In this document: piece by piece, positions 36,797-45,374 of the stretch
Position numbering within the stretch: the stretch's first letter is position 1
Layout: every line of letters begins with the position of its first letter
Assembly (NCBI RefSeq): GCF_002266465.3
Contig: NZ_CP029427.2
Coordinates: forward strand, 4,156,501 to 4,220,500
From: Bradyrhizobium symbiodeficiens
Lineage (GTDB): Bacteria; Pseudomonadota; Alphaproteobacteria; Rhizobiales; Xanthobacteraceae
Direction: 5' to 3'
Length of the DNA: 64,000 nt
The notes under the pieces: generated by a model
What the model was told of the DNA's origin: nothing
What the model saw: the letters and a program-made list of their open reading frames with translations, nothing else
Database searches by the model: none
Program-made: the position numbers and the translations under genes

Positions 36797-39134
36797 CTAA
36801 GCCGCCACCACGCGCGGCGCGTCAACCGCATTCGACGGCTGCACCGGCTTGCTCAGCATCGTCACCTCGCTGAAGCCGACCGCCTTCAGCTGCTCGCACA
36901 TCAGCGTGCGCGCATCGCTCGCCATCGACGCATCCGGCACTACGACGGCGCGGGCATGCGCCGTCAGCAGTTCGGCCGGGAGGTCGGAGGCGCCGCCAGC
37001 GTCGATCAGCACGTGATCATAGGCGCGCAGCAGCGCGTCGATGGCGAGCGTCACCCGCGGCGATTGCAGCACGCTGCGGTCGAAGCCGGGACGGCCGGCC
37101 ATGACGAGATGCAGCCGCGACAGCTTGTCCTTCGTGATGATTTGCGCGAACGACGCCTCACCCTGCATCAGCTCGGCAAGGCCGGGCGCCGAAGCATCGA
37201 CGGATACCGCGGCAATCGTCGGCGAGGACGCGGCAAGATCGACCACGACGACGCGGGCCTCGCGCGCCAGATGCCGGGCCAGCGTCAGCGTCGACAGTGT
37301 AATGGCTTCGCCGGAAGCGGTGCCGAGCACCGTGACCTTCTTCGCCGCAGCACCCGCGGCGCGCAGGCTGTCGGCCAGATTTTCGATCTCGGTGAATTCG
37401 GTGACTTCGGCATCATCGGTCATCTCCGGCTGAAGCGGCGCCAGCTCCGCCGTGACCGGATCTGCGATCGGTTCGATCTCCGGCTGAACGACCGGCTGGG
37501 CAACCGGTTGGACAACGGGTTCCTGGCGCAACGGCGCTTGCGCTTGCACCGGCCTGAGCGCGGCCACCGCGCGCGGCGCGGTCTGGCTCAGCAACTCGCC
37601 GGTGACGACGACGCCGGACGAGAGCAGCAGCGTTGCGATCGTCGCGATCAGCACGATCGGCAGCTTCTTCGGATAGGCCGGCGTGTTCGAGACGACGGCG
37701 CGCGAGATGACGCGGCCGTCGGTCGGCGCGGTGTCGATGGTCTCGCGGGTATTGGCCTCGCGATACTTGGCGAGATAGCTCTCGAGCAGATCGCGCTGCG
37801 CCTTTGCCTCGCGCTCCATCGCGCGGAGCTGGACGTCCTGGCCGTTGGTCGAGGTCGCCTGCTTCTTGAGCTGCTCGAGGCTCACGGTCAGGCCGTCGAC
37901 CCGCCCGCTGGCGATGCGCGCGTCGCTTTCGAGCGACCGGGAAATCTTGGCCGCCTCGTCGCGGATTTGATTGTCGAGGTCGCCAAGCTGGGCCTTCAAC
38001 TCCTTGATCCGCGGGTGGTTGCCAAGCAGCGTGGACGACTGCTCGGCGAGTTGCGCGCGCAACGTTACCCTTTTGCTCCGACAGCCGCCGCATCAATTCC
38101 GAGTTCACGACCTCGGACGCCTCGATCGGCTTGCCGCTCTGGAGCATCTCCTTGATCAGCCGCGCCTTGGATTCCGCATCCGCCTTCATCGAGCGCGCAT
38201 TGTTGAGCTGGGTGTTCACCTCGCCCATCTGCTGGTTCGACAACGTGGTGTTGTTGGTGCCGATGAACAGGCTCGACTTCGAACGGAAGTCCTCGACCCT
38301 CGCCTCGGCGTCGGAGACCTTCTTGCGCAAGCTGTCGATCTCGCCGGAAAGCCACTGGCTGGCGTTCTTGGCCTGCTCCTGGCGCACGCCCTGCTGGAGC
38401 ACGAGATAACCGTCCGCGATCGAATTGGCGACGCGTGCGGCAAGCTCCGGATCGGCGGACTGAAATTCGACCACGATCACGCGCGACTTGTCGACGGCGT
38501 AGGCCTGAAGGCGATCGTAATAGGCGTCGAGCACGCGTTCTTCCGGCGTCATCGAGAATGGATCGCGGCCGATACCGATCATCGCGGCCAGCGACTTCAG
38601 CGGCGAGATGCCTTGCAGGACCGGATCGAACTCGGGGCGTTCCGCGAGCTTGTTCTTCTTGATGATCTCCCGCGCCAGATCGCGCGACAGCACGAGCTGC
38701 ACCTGGCTGGTGACGGCCTCGGCGTCGAGCGCCTGCCGTTCCTCGGTGCGGTCGCTGCTGGGTCGCAAGAACACGTTCTCGCGGCCGTCGATGAGGATGC
38801 GCGATTCGGATTTGTAGCGCGGCGTGACGAAATTGACGATTGCGACGGATGCGACGAGCGCCAGCACCGTCGGCACGATGATCCAGCCACGCTTGCGCGC
38901 CAATGCCGCGCCGAGCGCGTGCAGGTCGATATCGCCGGATTCGACTTGGGCCTGCTTGGTGACGAGCGGCGCAGGCCTGACTTCGGTCTTCTGCTCGATC
39001 TTGGGTTCGATCTTGGGCTCGACCTTGGGCTCGACCTTGACCTCAGCTTTGGGCGCGACTTTGGTTTTGGACTTTGCAACAGCCCGCGCGACAACGGCCT
39101 TGTCCTTGCCGGCACGCCAGAACGCTAATCGCAT
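36797..39134 (-). pseudogene. Wzz/GumC-type exopolysaccharide co-polymerase with kinase-like domain, broken by +1 base (probable sequence error)
   Basis: Two frames give one protein. The first 353 residues hold an N-terminal Lys/Pro/Glu-rich repeat, a membrane helix and the Wzz domain. After the break the rest carries the coiled-coil (RIKELKAQLGDLDNQ), the GNVR region, a second membrane helix (LPIVLIATIATLLLSSGVVV), a Pro/Val/Gln linker and a P-loop-type domain. The break is at TTTT 38071-38074; three Ts give ...SEQRVTLRAQLAEQ... and a 778-residue protein. In the C-terminal domain the Walker A region reads GTASGEAIT (no Lys, near residue 600), the A' and B motifs are VVVVDLAASSP and HVLIDAGG, and there is no Tyr cluster at the end. 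It should set chain length and export of the polysaccharide made by the neighbouring genes. Confidence 0.85.
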
Positions 39135-39338
39135 CGAACACTCCCGCAGCGCAACGCCACCAAGCTACCTCAACCGGCGCGATTACACTCCATTAAGGTT
39201 GCCGCTGGGTTAATCGCGGCATGCGGCGACTTGCGCAGGCGCACTCGTCACCGTTTGTTAACCACGAGCCCCCTTAATCCATCTCGATATTTTCCTGGGA
39301 ATTGTTCCGCATTTGCCGTCGAGCGCTGGTTTTGATTG

Positions 39339-40472
39339 ATGCCCCCCTCTCCTGACCGGCCGCTTCGTATCCTGCACGCCGTGCGTGCTCCGGTCGGCGG
39401 CATCTTCCGCCACATCCTTGACGTCGCCAACGGCCAGGTCGACCGCGGCCATCATGTCGGCATCCTCGCCGACAGCCTCACCGGCGGCGAGCGCGCCGAC
39501 AAGGCGCTGGCCGAGCTCGCGCCGCGGCTGAAGCTCGGCGTGCACCGGCTCGCGATTCGCCGCGAGCCGTCGCCGGACGATGTCCTGGTCTGGCTTCGCA
39601 TGCGACGCCTGATCGCCACGCTCAAGCCCGACGTCATGCACGGCCACGGCGCCAAGGCCGGCGCGTTCATCCGGATGCGGCGACGCTCCGACGACACAAT
39701 CCGCATCTACACGCCGCATGGCGGCTCGCTGCACTACCCACTCAACACCTTCAAGGGCGAGTTTTACGCACGGCTGGAGCGGACGCTGATGGACGCGACC
39801 GACCTGTTCCTGTTCGAGAGTGCGTTCGCTCGCGACACCTATCAACGCATCGTCGGCACCCCCAAAGGCGTGGTGCATTGCGTCTTCAACGGCGTCACGC
39901 CCGAGGAGTTCGAGCCCGTCGCGACTGCCGAAGACGCCACGGACCTCTGCTACGTCGGCGAGTTCAGGCACATCAAGGGCGCCGATGTGCTGGTCGACGC
40001 CGTGGCGCGCCTGCACGAGGGCGGCAAGAAGGTCACGTTGACGCTCGGCGGCGACGGCGAGGAGACAGCGGCGCTGAAGGCGCAGGTCGAGAGACTCGAC
40101 CTCACCCATTCGATCCGCTTCCTCGGTCACGTCAAGGCGCGCTACGGCTTCTCCAAGGGACGGCTGCTCGTCGTCCCCTCGCGCGGCGATTCCATGCCCT
40201 ATGTCGTGATCGAGGCCGGCGCGGCCGGCATTCCCATGATCGCGTCGCGTATCGGCGGCATCCCCGAGATCTTCGGTTCCGACAATCCGGCTCTGTTCGC
40301 GCCGAGCAATTCCGAAGCCATGGCGGAGGCCATTGCCGCTGCACTCGACGATCCGCAGACCACCGCACAGCGCGCAGTGCTGTTGCGCGAACGCATCTCG
40401 GCGCATTTCTCGCAAGCCGCCATGGTCGACGGCGTGATCGCCGGCTATCGCGACGCATTTGCCAATCATTAA
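39339..40472 (+). CDS. Glycosyltransferase family 4
   Basis: 377 residues from the ATG at 39339. An in-frame TTG immediately before is less likely. GT-B fold: N-terminal RILHAVRAPVGGIFRHILDVANG and PDVMHGHGAKAGAF, then the C-terminal nucleotide-sugar domain with LCYVGEFRHIKGADVLVDAVARL, VTLTLGGDGEETAAL and the E-x7-E region PYVVIEAGAAGIPMIASRIGGIPEI. It adds a sugar to a lipid-linked repeat unit in the cytoplasm. It is divergent from the Wzz/GumC gene, with the polyprenyl glycosylphosphotransferase 120 bases downstream. Confidence 0.92.
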   Translation: MPPSPDRPLRILHAVRAPVGGIFRHILDVANGQVDRGHHVGILADSLTGGERADKALAELAPRLKLGVHRLAIRREPSPDDVLVWLRMRRLIATLKPDVMHGHGAKAGAFIRMRRRSDDTIRIYTPHGGSLHYPLNTFKGEFYARLERTLMDATDLFLFESAFARDTYQRIVGTPKGVVHCVFNGVTPEEFEPVATAEDATDLCYVGEFRHIKGADVLVDAVARLHEGGKKVTLTLGGDGEETAALKAQVERLDLTHSIRFLGHVKARYGFSKGRLLVVPSRGDSMPYVVIEAGAAGIPMIASRIGGIPEIFGSDNPALFAPSNSEAMAEAIAAALDDPQTTAQRAVLLRERISAHFSQAAMVDGVIAGYRDAFANH

Positions 40473-40591
40473 CCATCCTTAAAGCCCGCTTTAGAGAATC
40501 TTCCGATTTGTTCGATAATCCAAGGACCAGGGGATGCCGCCCGGGGTGCCAACGCCATTGGCCCGCGGATGCTTGAAATGGACGTGGACCC

Positions 40592-42139
40592 GTGGAACCG
40601 CTCAACGCACGCTCGATGCTCGATGCCGCGACCAGCGCCGCGGCGAAACCCGCTGACGAACCCTTCGTGGAGCGTCGCCGCCGGCTCTCGCCCGCAGCCC
40701 TCGACGTCGTCAACCAGAAGGTCTCCCGCGCCTATTCGCCGATCGTAATCACCGGATTCGTCCGCCTCGCCGACTTCACGCTGCTCAACCTCGTCGGCAT
40801 CGCGCTCTATGTCGGCTATGTCATGCAGCTCTCCGGCTTCAGCTGGGTCTATCCCGCCGAGGTCATCGCCGTATCGATCGCAGCCGTGGTCTGCTTCCAG
40901 GCCGCCGACATCTATCAGGTGCAACTGTTCCGGGGGCAGCTCCGGCAGATGACGCGGATGATCTCGTCCTGGTCGTTCGTCTTCCTGCTGTTCATCGGCA
41001 TCTCCTTCTTCGCCAAATACGGCAGTGAAATCTCGCGGCTGTGGCTAGCCGCCTTCTACTTCTTCGGACTCGCCGCGCTGATCGCCGAGCGTCTGGTGCT
41101 GCGCTCGCTGGTGCGCGGCTGGGCGCGCCAGGGCCGGCTCGACCGCCGCACCATCATCGTCGGCTCCGACAGCAATGGCGAGCAGCTGGTCGAAGCACTG
41201 AAGGCGCAGGAAGATTCCGACATCCACGTGCTCGGCGTGTTCGACGACCGCAACGACAGTCGCGCGCTCGACACCTGCGCCGGCGCCCGCAAGCTCGGCA
41301 AGGTCGACGACATCGTCGAATTCGCCCGCCGCACCCGCGTCGATCTCGTGCTGTTCGCGCTGCCGATCTCGGCGGAGACGCGCATCCTGGAAATGCTGAA
41401 GAAGCTCTGGGTGCTGCCGGTCGACATCCGCCTCTCCGCTCACACCAACAAGCTGCGCTTCCGGCCCCGCTCCTATTCCTATCTCGGCGAGGTGCCGACG
41501 CTCGACGTGTTCGAGGCGCCGATCACCGATTGGGATCTGGTGATGAAATGGCTGTTCGACCGCGTCGTCGGCAGCCTCGCGCTGCTCGCGGCCCTGCCGG
41601 TGATGGGGCTGGTGGCGCTGGCGGTGAGGCTCGACAGCCCCGGCCCGGTGCTGTTCCAACAGAAGCGCTTCGGCTTCAACAATGAGCGCATCGACGTCTA
41701 CAAATTCCGCTCGATGTACCACCATCAGGCCGATCCCACCGCCTCCAAGGTCGTGACCAAGAACGATCCGCGCGTCACCCGCGTCGGCCGCTTCATCCGC
41801 AAGACCAGCCTCGACGAGCTGCCGCAGCTCTTCAACGTGGTGTTCTCCGGCAATCTCTCTCTGGTCGGGCCGCGCCCGCACGCGGTACAGGGCAAGCTGC
41901 AGAGCCGGCTGTTCGACGAGGCCGTCGACGGCTATTTCGCCCGCCACCGCGTCAAGCCCGGCATCACCGGCTGGGCCCAGATCAACGGCTGGCGCGGCGA
42001 GATCGACAATCAAGAGAAGATCCAGAAGCGCGTCGAGTTCGACCTCTATTACATCGAGAACTGGTCGGTGCTGTTCGACCTCTACATTCTCCTGAAGACG
42101 CCGATCTCGCTGCTGACCAAGAACGAGAACGCGTATTGA
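40592..42139 (+). CDS. Exopolysaccharide polyprenyl glycosylphosphotransferase (WcaJ/GumD-like)
   Basis: 515 residues from a GTG at 40592 (an ATG at 40616 is possible). Four or five N-terminal helices, a Rossmann-like CoA-binding domain (RRTIIVGSDSNGEQLVEALKAQ), then the catalytic PglC-like domain with one re-entrant helix, KFRSMYHHQAD, RVTRVGRFIRKTSLDELPQLFNV and NLSLVGPRPHAV. It transfers sugar-1-phosphate to undecaprenyl phosphate, starting the repeat unit. This gene is the best proof that the locus makes a Wzy-dependent exopolysaccharide. Confidence 0.95.
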   Translation: MEPLNARSMLDAATSAAAKPADEPFVERRRRLSPAALDVVNQKVSRAYSPIVITGFVRLADFTLLNLVGIALYVGYVMQLSGFSWVYPAEVIAVSIAAVVCFQAADIYQVQLFRGQLRQMTRMISSWSFVFLLFIGISFFAKYGSEISRLWLAAFYFFGLAALIAERLVLRSLVRGWARQGRLDRRTIIVGSDSNGEQLVEALKAQEDSDIHVLGVFDDRNDSRALDTCAGARKLGKVDDIVEFARRTRVDLVLFALPISAETRILEMLKKLWVLPVDIRLSAHTNKLRFRPRSYSYLGEVPTLDVFEAPITDWDLVMKWLFDRVVGSLALLAALPVMGLVALAVRLDSPGPVLFQQKRFGFNNERIDVYKFRSMYHHQADPTASKVVTKNDPRVTRVGRFIRKTSLDELPQLFNVVFSGNLSLVGPRPHAVQGKLQSRLFDEAVDGYFARHRVKPGITGWAQINGWRGEIDNQEKIQKRVEFDLYYIENWSVLFDLYILLKTPISLLTKNENAY

Positions 42140-42212
42140 GTTTCTCCGTCATGCCCCGGTCAAGCCAGGCGATGACAACGGGTTTGTAGCGTACGAGTAG
42201 CGTGAGCATGTA

Positions 42213-43469
42213 ATGGCGTATGCGGCGACTGCCGGTGAAGTGAACTTGGCCGTACCGGCTGCGCCCGGCGTGCTGGCGCTGCAGCGCGCGCTGGTGTGGC
42301 TGGTCGGCGCCTCCGGCGCGGTCGTCTTCATCGAGCCGAGCCCCTACGAGATCACGACGCTGCTCGCGGCCGTCATTTTCTTCGCCACCGGCCTGCGGCT
42401 GCGACTGGCGCTGATGCCGCTGGTGCTGATGCTGGTGCTGCTCAATGTCGGCTACACCATCAGCGCGATCCCGCTGTACGGACAGTCCGAGGTGGTGAGC
42501 TGGATCGCGACCTCCTGGTACATGGCAGTGACCGTGGTGTTCTTCGCGATGGTCACCTCCGAGGACACTGCGGCCCGGCTCGACATGCTCCGCCGCGGCC
42601 TCGTGGTCGGCGCGATGATCGCCTCGCTGCTGGCGATTGCCGGCTATTTCCATCTGGTGCCCGGCGGCAACGACCTGCTCACGCTCTACGGCCGCGCGCG
42701 CGGCACGTTCAAGGACCCGAACGTGCTCGGCGCCTTCCTGATCCTGCCCGCGCTGTTCGCGCTCCAGAGCGTAGTCTCGGACAAGTTCCGCAAGGCCTTC
42801 CGCAACGTCATCGCCTTCGGCATCATGTCGCTCGCGATCCTGCTCGCCTTCTCGCGTGCGGCCTGGGGCGGCCTGGTGCTGACCTCCGCCTTCATGCTGG
42901 CGCTGATGGTGCTGACCAGCCGCACCAACGCGCAGCGCTCGCGCATCATCGTCATGGCGATCGTCGCCGCCGTGCTGGGCCTTGCGCTGATCGCGGTGCT
43001 GCTGTCGTTCGATTCCACCGCCGAGATGTTCAAGCAGCGCGCGAGCTTCGACCAGAGCTACGACGAGGGCCGCTTCGGCCGGTTCGGCCGCCACATCCTG
43101 GGCGCGGAGATGGCGCTCGACCTGCCGTTCGGCATCGGCCCCCTGCAATTCCACCGCTTCTTCCCCGAGGACACCCACAACTCCTATCTTAACGCCTTCA
43201 TGTCCGGCGGCTGGCTGTCCGGCGTGTGCTATCCCGCGCTGGTCTTCACCACCGTCATCATGGGCTTCAGGCACGTCTTCGTCCCCGTACCCTGGCAGCG
43301 TGCATATCTCGCCGTCTTCTCCGCCTTCGTCGGCACCGTCGGCGAAAGCTTCGTGATCGACACCGACCACTGGCGGCACTTCTGGATGATGCTGGGCACG
43401 ATGTGGGGCATGATCGCGGCCGCGCAGATCTACAAGATCAGGGCCGGCGAGGACGCGTCTTCAGCTTGA
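42213..43469 (+). CDS. O-antigen ligase/Wzy-like exopolysaccharide polymerase
   Basis: 418 residues, about 11 helices, with the Wzy_C/O-antigen ligase region YGRARGTFKDPNVLGAFLILPALFAL and a large periplasmic loop ending GPLQFHRFFPEDTHNSYLNAF. It probably polymerises the lipid-linked repeat units in the periplasm. It follows the glycosylphosphotransferase by 73 bases. No Wzx flippase or Wza outer-membrane exporter is in the window. Its 3' end overlaps the convergent MarR gene by 32 bases. Confidence 0.88.
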   Translation: MAYAATAGEVNLAVPAAPGVLALQRALVWLVGASGAVVFIEPSPYEITTLLAAVIFFATGLRLRLALMPLVLMLVLLNVGYTISAIPLYGQSEVVSWIATSWYMAVTVVFFAMVTSEDTAARLDMLRRGLVVGAMIASLLAIAGYFHLVPGGNDLLTLYGRARGTFKDPNVLGAFLILPALFALQSVVSDKFRKAFRNVIAFGIMSLAILLAFSRAAWGGLVLTSAFMLALMVLTSRTNAQRSRIIVMAIVAAVLGLALIAVLLSFDSTAEMFKQRASFDQSYDEGRFGRFGRHILGAEMALDLPFGIGPLQFHRFFPEDTHNSYLNAFMSGGWLSGVCYPALVFTTVIMGFRHVFVPVPWQRAYLAVFSAFVGTVGESFVIDTDHWRHFWMMLGTMWGMIAAAQIYKIRAGEDASSA

Positions 43470-43977
43470 GGGCCGGACGTTTCTCCGGCGGCGTGTCGAG
43501 CAGTCCCTTCAGCGCTTCGGTTGCCGCGACCACCCCTTTGTAGCCTTCATTGGCGAAGCGCAGCAGCAGGCGCAGCTCCTCGTCGGAATAGCCGCTATAG
43601 ACCTTCTCCATCGCCTGCTGCATCGGCACGTAGAACTGGCTGATCTTCGCGATCGCTTCCGGCACGACGGCGATGAAGACCTTGCGGCGATCGGCATCGT
43701 CGCGCTCGCGGCGGACGAGGCCGGCCGTTTCGAGCCGGTCGACCACGCCGGTAATGGCGCCGGTCGTGAGGCCCGTGACCTCGGCGAGCCGGCCTGCGGT
43801 GACGCGGCCCTCGAGATACAGGATGTCCATGCATTCGAGGTCGGAATTGGCAATTCCGGCAACGTTGGCAACGGTTTGCCCGTAAAGCACGCCCTGCGCG
43901 GAAGACCTGCGCATCGCCTCCTCGAGCTCCTGCAACAGCGCCGCGCGCGCCTTCGTCCTTGACAAGGTCAGCCTCAT
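43438..43977 (-). CDS. MarR family transcriptional regulator
   Basis: 179 residues. Winged helix: LECMDILYLEGRVTAGRLAEVTGLTTGAITGVVDRLETAGLVRRERDDADRRK, the standard MarR pattern. It is divergent from the FAD monooxygenase gene; a perfect palindrome in the shared promoter (43996-44008) is the probable operator. The likely model is repression of both genes, relieved by the monooxygenase substrate. The inducer is unknown. Confidence 0.93.
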   Translation of the reverse strand: MRLTLSRTKARAALLQELEEAMRRSSAQGVLYGQTVANVAGIANSDLECMDILYLEGRVTAGRLAEVTGLTTGAITGVVDRLETAGLVRRERDDADRRKVFIAVVPEAIAKISQFYVPMQQAMEKVYSGYSDEELRLLLRFANEGYKGVVAATEALKGLLDTPPEKRPALKLKTRPRRP

Positions 43978-43995
43978 ATCTTAGGCGATATATAT

Positions 43996-44008
43996 CTTAG
44001 TCACTAAG
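43996..44008. promoter_or_regulatory. Palindromic operator candidate for the MarR regulator
   Basis: CTTAGT-C-ACTAAG, a perfect 13-base palindrome, 19 bases upstream of the MarR start and 54 bases before the monooxygenase start. A related half site (ATATCTTAG) lies beside it near 43977. The local sequence is AT-rich compared with the surroundings. Confidence 0.7.
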
Positions 44009-44061
44009 AGATTTAGCGACCGTAATTTCTCCTAGCACCACGGAAACGTCGGGAGCAAGCC

Positions 44062-45258
44062 ATGTCCTACCGTCCCCGCAAGGCCCTGATCATCGGCGCC
44101 GGCATTGCCGGACCCGTGGCCGCGATCCTGTTGCGCCGCGCCGGCATCGAATCCGCGATCTACGAGGCATGGCCCTATTCCAAGGGCATCGGCGGCGGCC
44201 TCCAGATCGCGCCGAACGGAATGCATGTGATGGACGAGATCGGGCTCGCGAATGAGCTGGTCAACCGCGGCTCGGTCGCGGAGTCCTTCGACTTCTATTC
44301 GCAAGGCGGCGCAAAGCTCGGCTCGATCAACCGCGACATGGCGCAGCGCTTCGGCCAGCCCGCGGTGAACGTCTGCCGCGCCGCGCTGAACGAGATGCTC
44401 ATCGACAAGGCCTGGTGTGCCTGCGCCTCGCTCTATTTCGAGAAGAGCCTCATCAAGGTCGAGGATCGCGGCGACCAGCCGATCGTCGCCTATTTCGCCG
44501 ACGGCACCACCGCCGAAGGCGACTTCCTGATCGGTGCCGACGGCGTCCATTCGGTGGCACGCCGCCAGGTCGTGCCGGAGGGGCCGCAACCCTTCAACAC
44601 CGGGCTGATCGGCTTCGGCGGCTTCGTGCCGCATGCCGTCCTCGACCGCCAGTCGATCGGCCGGCATGTCGAGACCACGTTCGGCCAGAGCGGCTTCTTC
44701 GGCTACGGCTATTGCAGCCCGGATCCCAGCGACGGCGTGATGTGGTGGAGCACCCAGCCGGCCCACGGCATGGATGCAGCGATGTTTCGCGCGCTCGACC
44801 AGGCAACGCTGAAACAGCATTTGCGCGGCTTCCATCACGGCTGGCACGATCCGATCCCTGATATCATCGAAGCCGCCGAGAACATCGTGGTCACCGACAC
44901 GCTCGACGTCGCGACCCTGCCGGCCTGGTCGCGCAAGCGTTCGCTGCTGATCGGGGACGCCGCGCACGCGACCAGCCCGCACGCGGGCCAGGGCGCTTCG
45001 CTCGCGCTCGAAGATGCGATGCGGCTCGCCCGCCTGATGCAGGAGGGCCAGGAGCTCGGCGCCACCTTCCAGGCCTTCGAGGCCGAGCGCCGCCCGCGCA
45101 CCGAGAAGATCGTCGCGCTGGCGCGCCGCAACGGCAACAACAAGCGCGAATTCAGCGCCACCGGCGCGTGGATGCGCAATCAGATGATGAAATTGCTGCT
45201 GCCGCTCGGCGCAAAGCACATGGATTTCATGTACGCCTATGATGCACGGGCGGTGTAG
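44062..45258 (+). CDS. FAD-dependent aromatic monooxygenase (PHBH/UbiH-type group A)
   Basis: 398 residues. FAD site GAGIAGPVAAILLRRAG near the N-terminus, the DG motif GADGVHSVARR near residue 155, and the GD motif LIGDAAHATSPHAGQGASLALEDAM near residue 300. Group A enzymes hydroxylate aromatic or polycyclic substrates using NAD(P)H. The substrate cannot be read. Control by the divergent MarR regulator is strongly suggested by the palindrome between them. Confidence 0.93.
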   Translation: MSYRPRKALIIGAGIAGPVAAILLRRAGIESAIYEAWPYSKGIGGGLQIAPNGMHVMDEIGLANELVNRGSVAESFDFYSQGGAKLGSINRDMAQRFGQPAVNVCRAALNEMLIDKAWCACASLYFEKSLIKVEDRGDQPIVAYFADGTTAEGDFLIGADGVHSVARRQVVPEGPQPFNTGLIGFGGFVPHAVLDRQSIGRHVETTFGQSGFFGYGYCSPDPSDGVMWWSTQPAHGMDAAMFRALDQATLKQHLRGFHHGWHDPIPDIIEAAENIVVTDTLDVATLPAWSRKRSLLIGDAAHATSPHAGQGASLALEDAMRLARLMQEGQELGATFQAFEAERRPRTEKIVALARRNGNNKREFSATGAWMRNQMMKLLLPLGAKHMDFMYAYDARAV

Positions 45259-45273
45259 CCGGACGACCGGTGC

Positions 45274-45365
45274 CGTAGGCTGGGCAAAGGCGCAACGCGC
45301 CGTGCCCACGACCCTCTCAATGATTGCGAAAGAACGTGGGCACGCTTCACTTTGCCCACCCTACG
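45274..45365. repeat. Dispersed palindromic repeat, copy 2
   Basis: Imperfect inverted copies of the GTAGGGTGGGCAAAG element seen at 36650-36773, with an inner CGTGCCCACG/CGTGGGCACG pair. It lies between the monooxygenase and saccharopine-dehydrogenase-like genes, which are convergent. Confidence 0.78.
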
Positions 45366-45374
45366 AGAGCTGAC

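Noticed and set aside
42140..42212. Fragment resembling a CCCCGGTCAAGCC-type repeat
   Set aside because: Too short and degenerate to support as an element.
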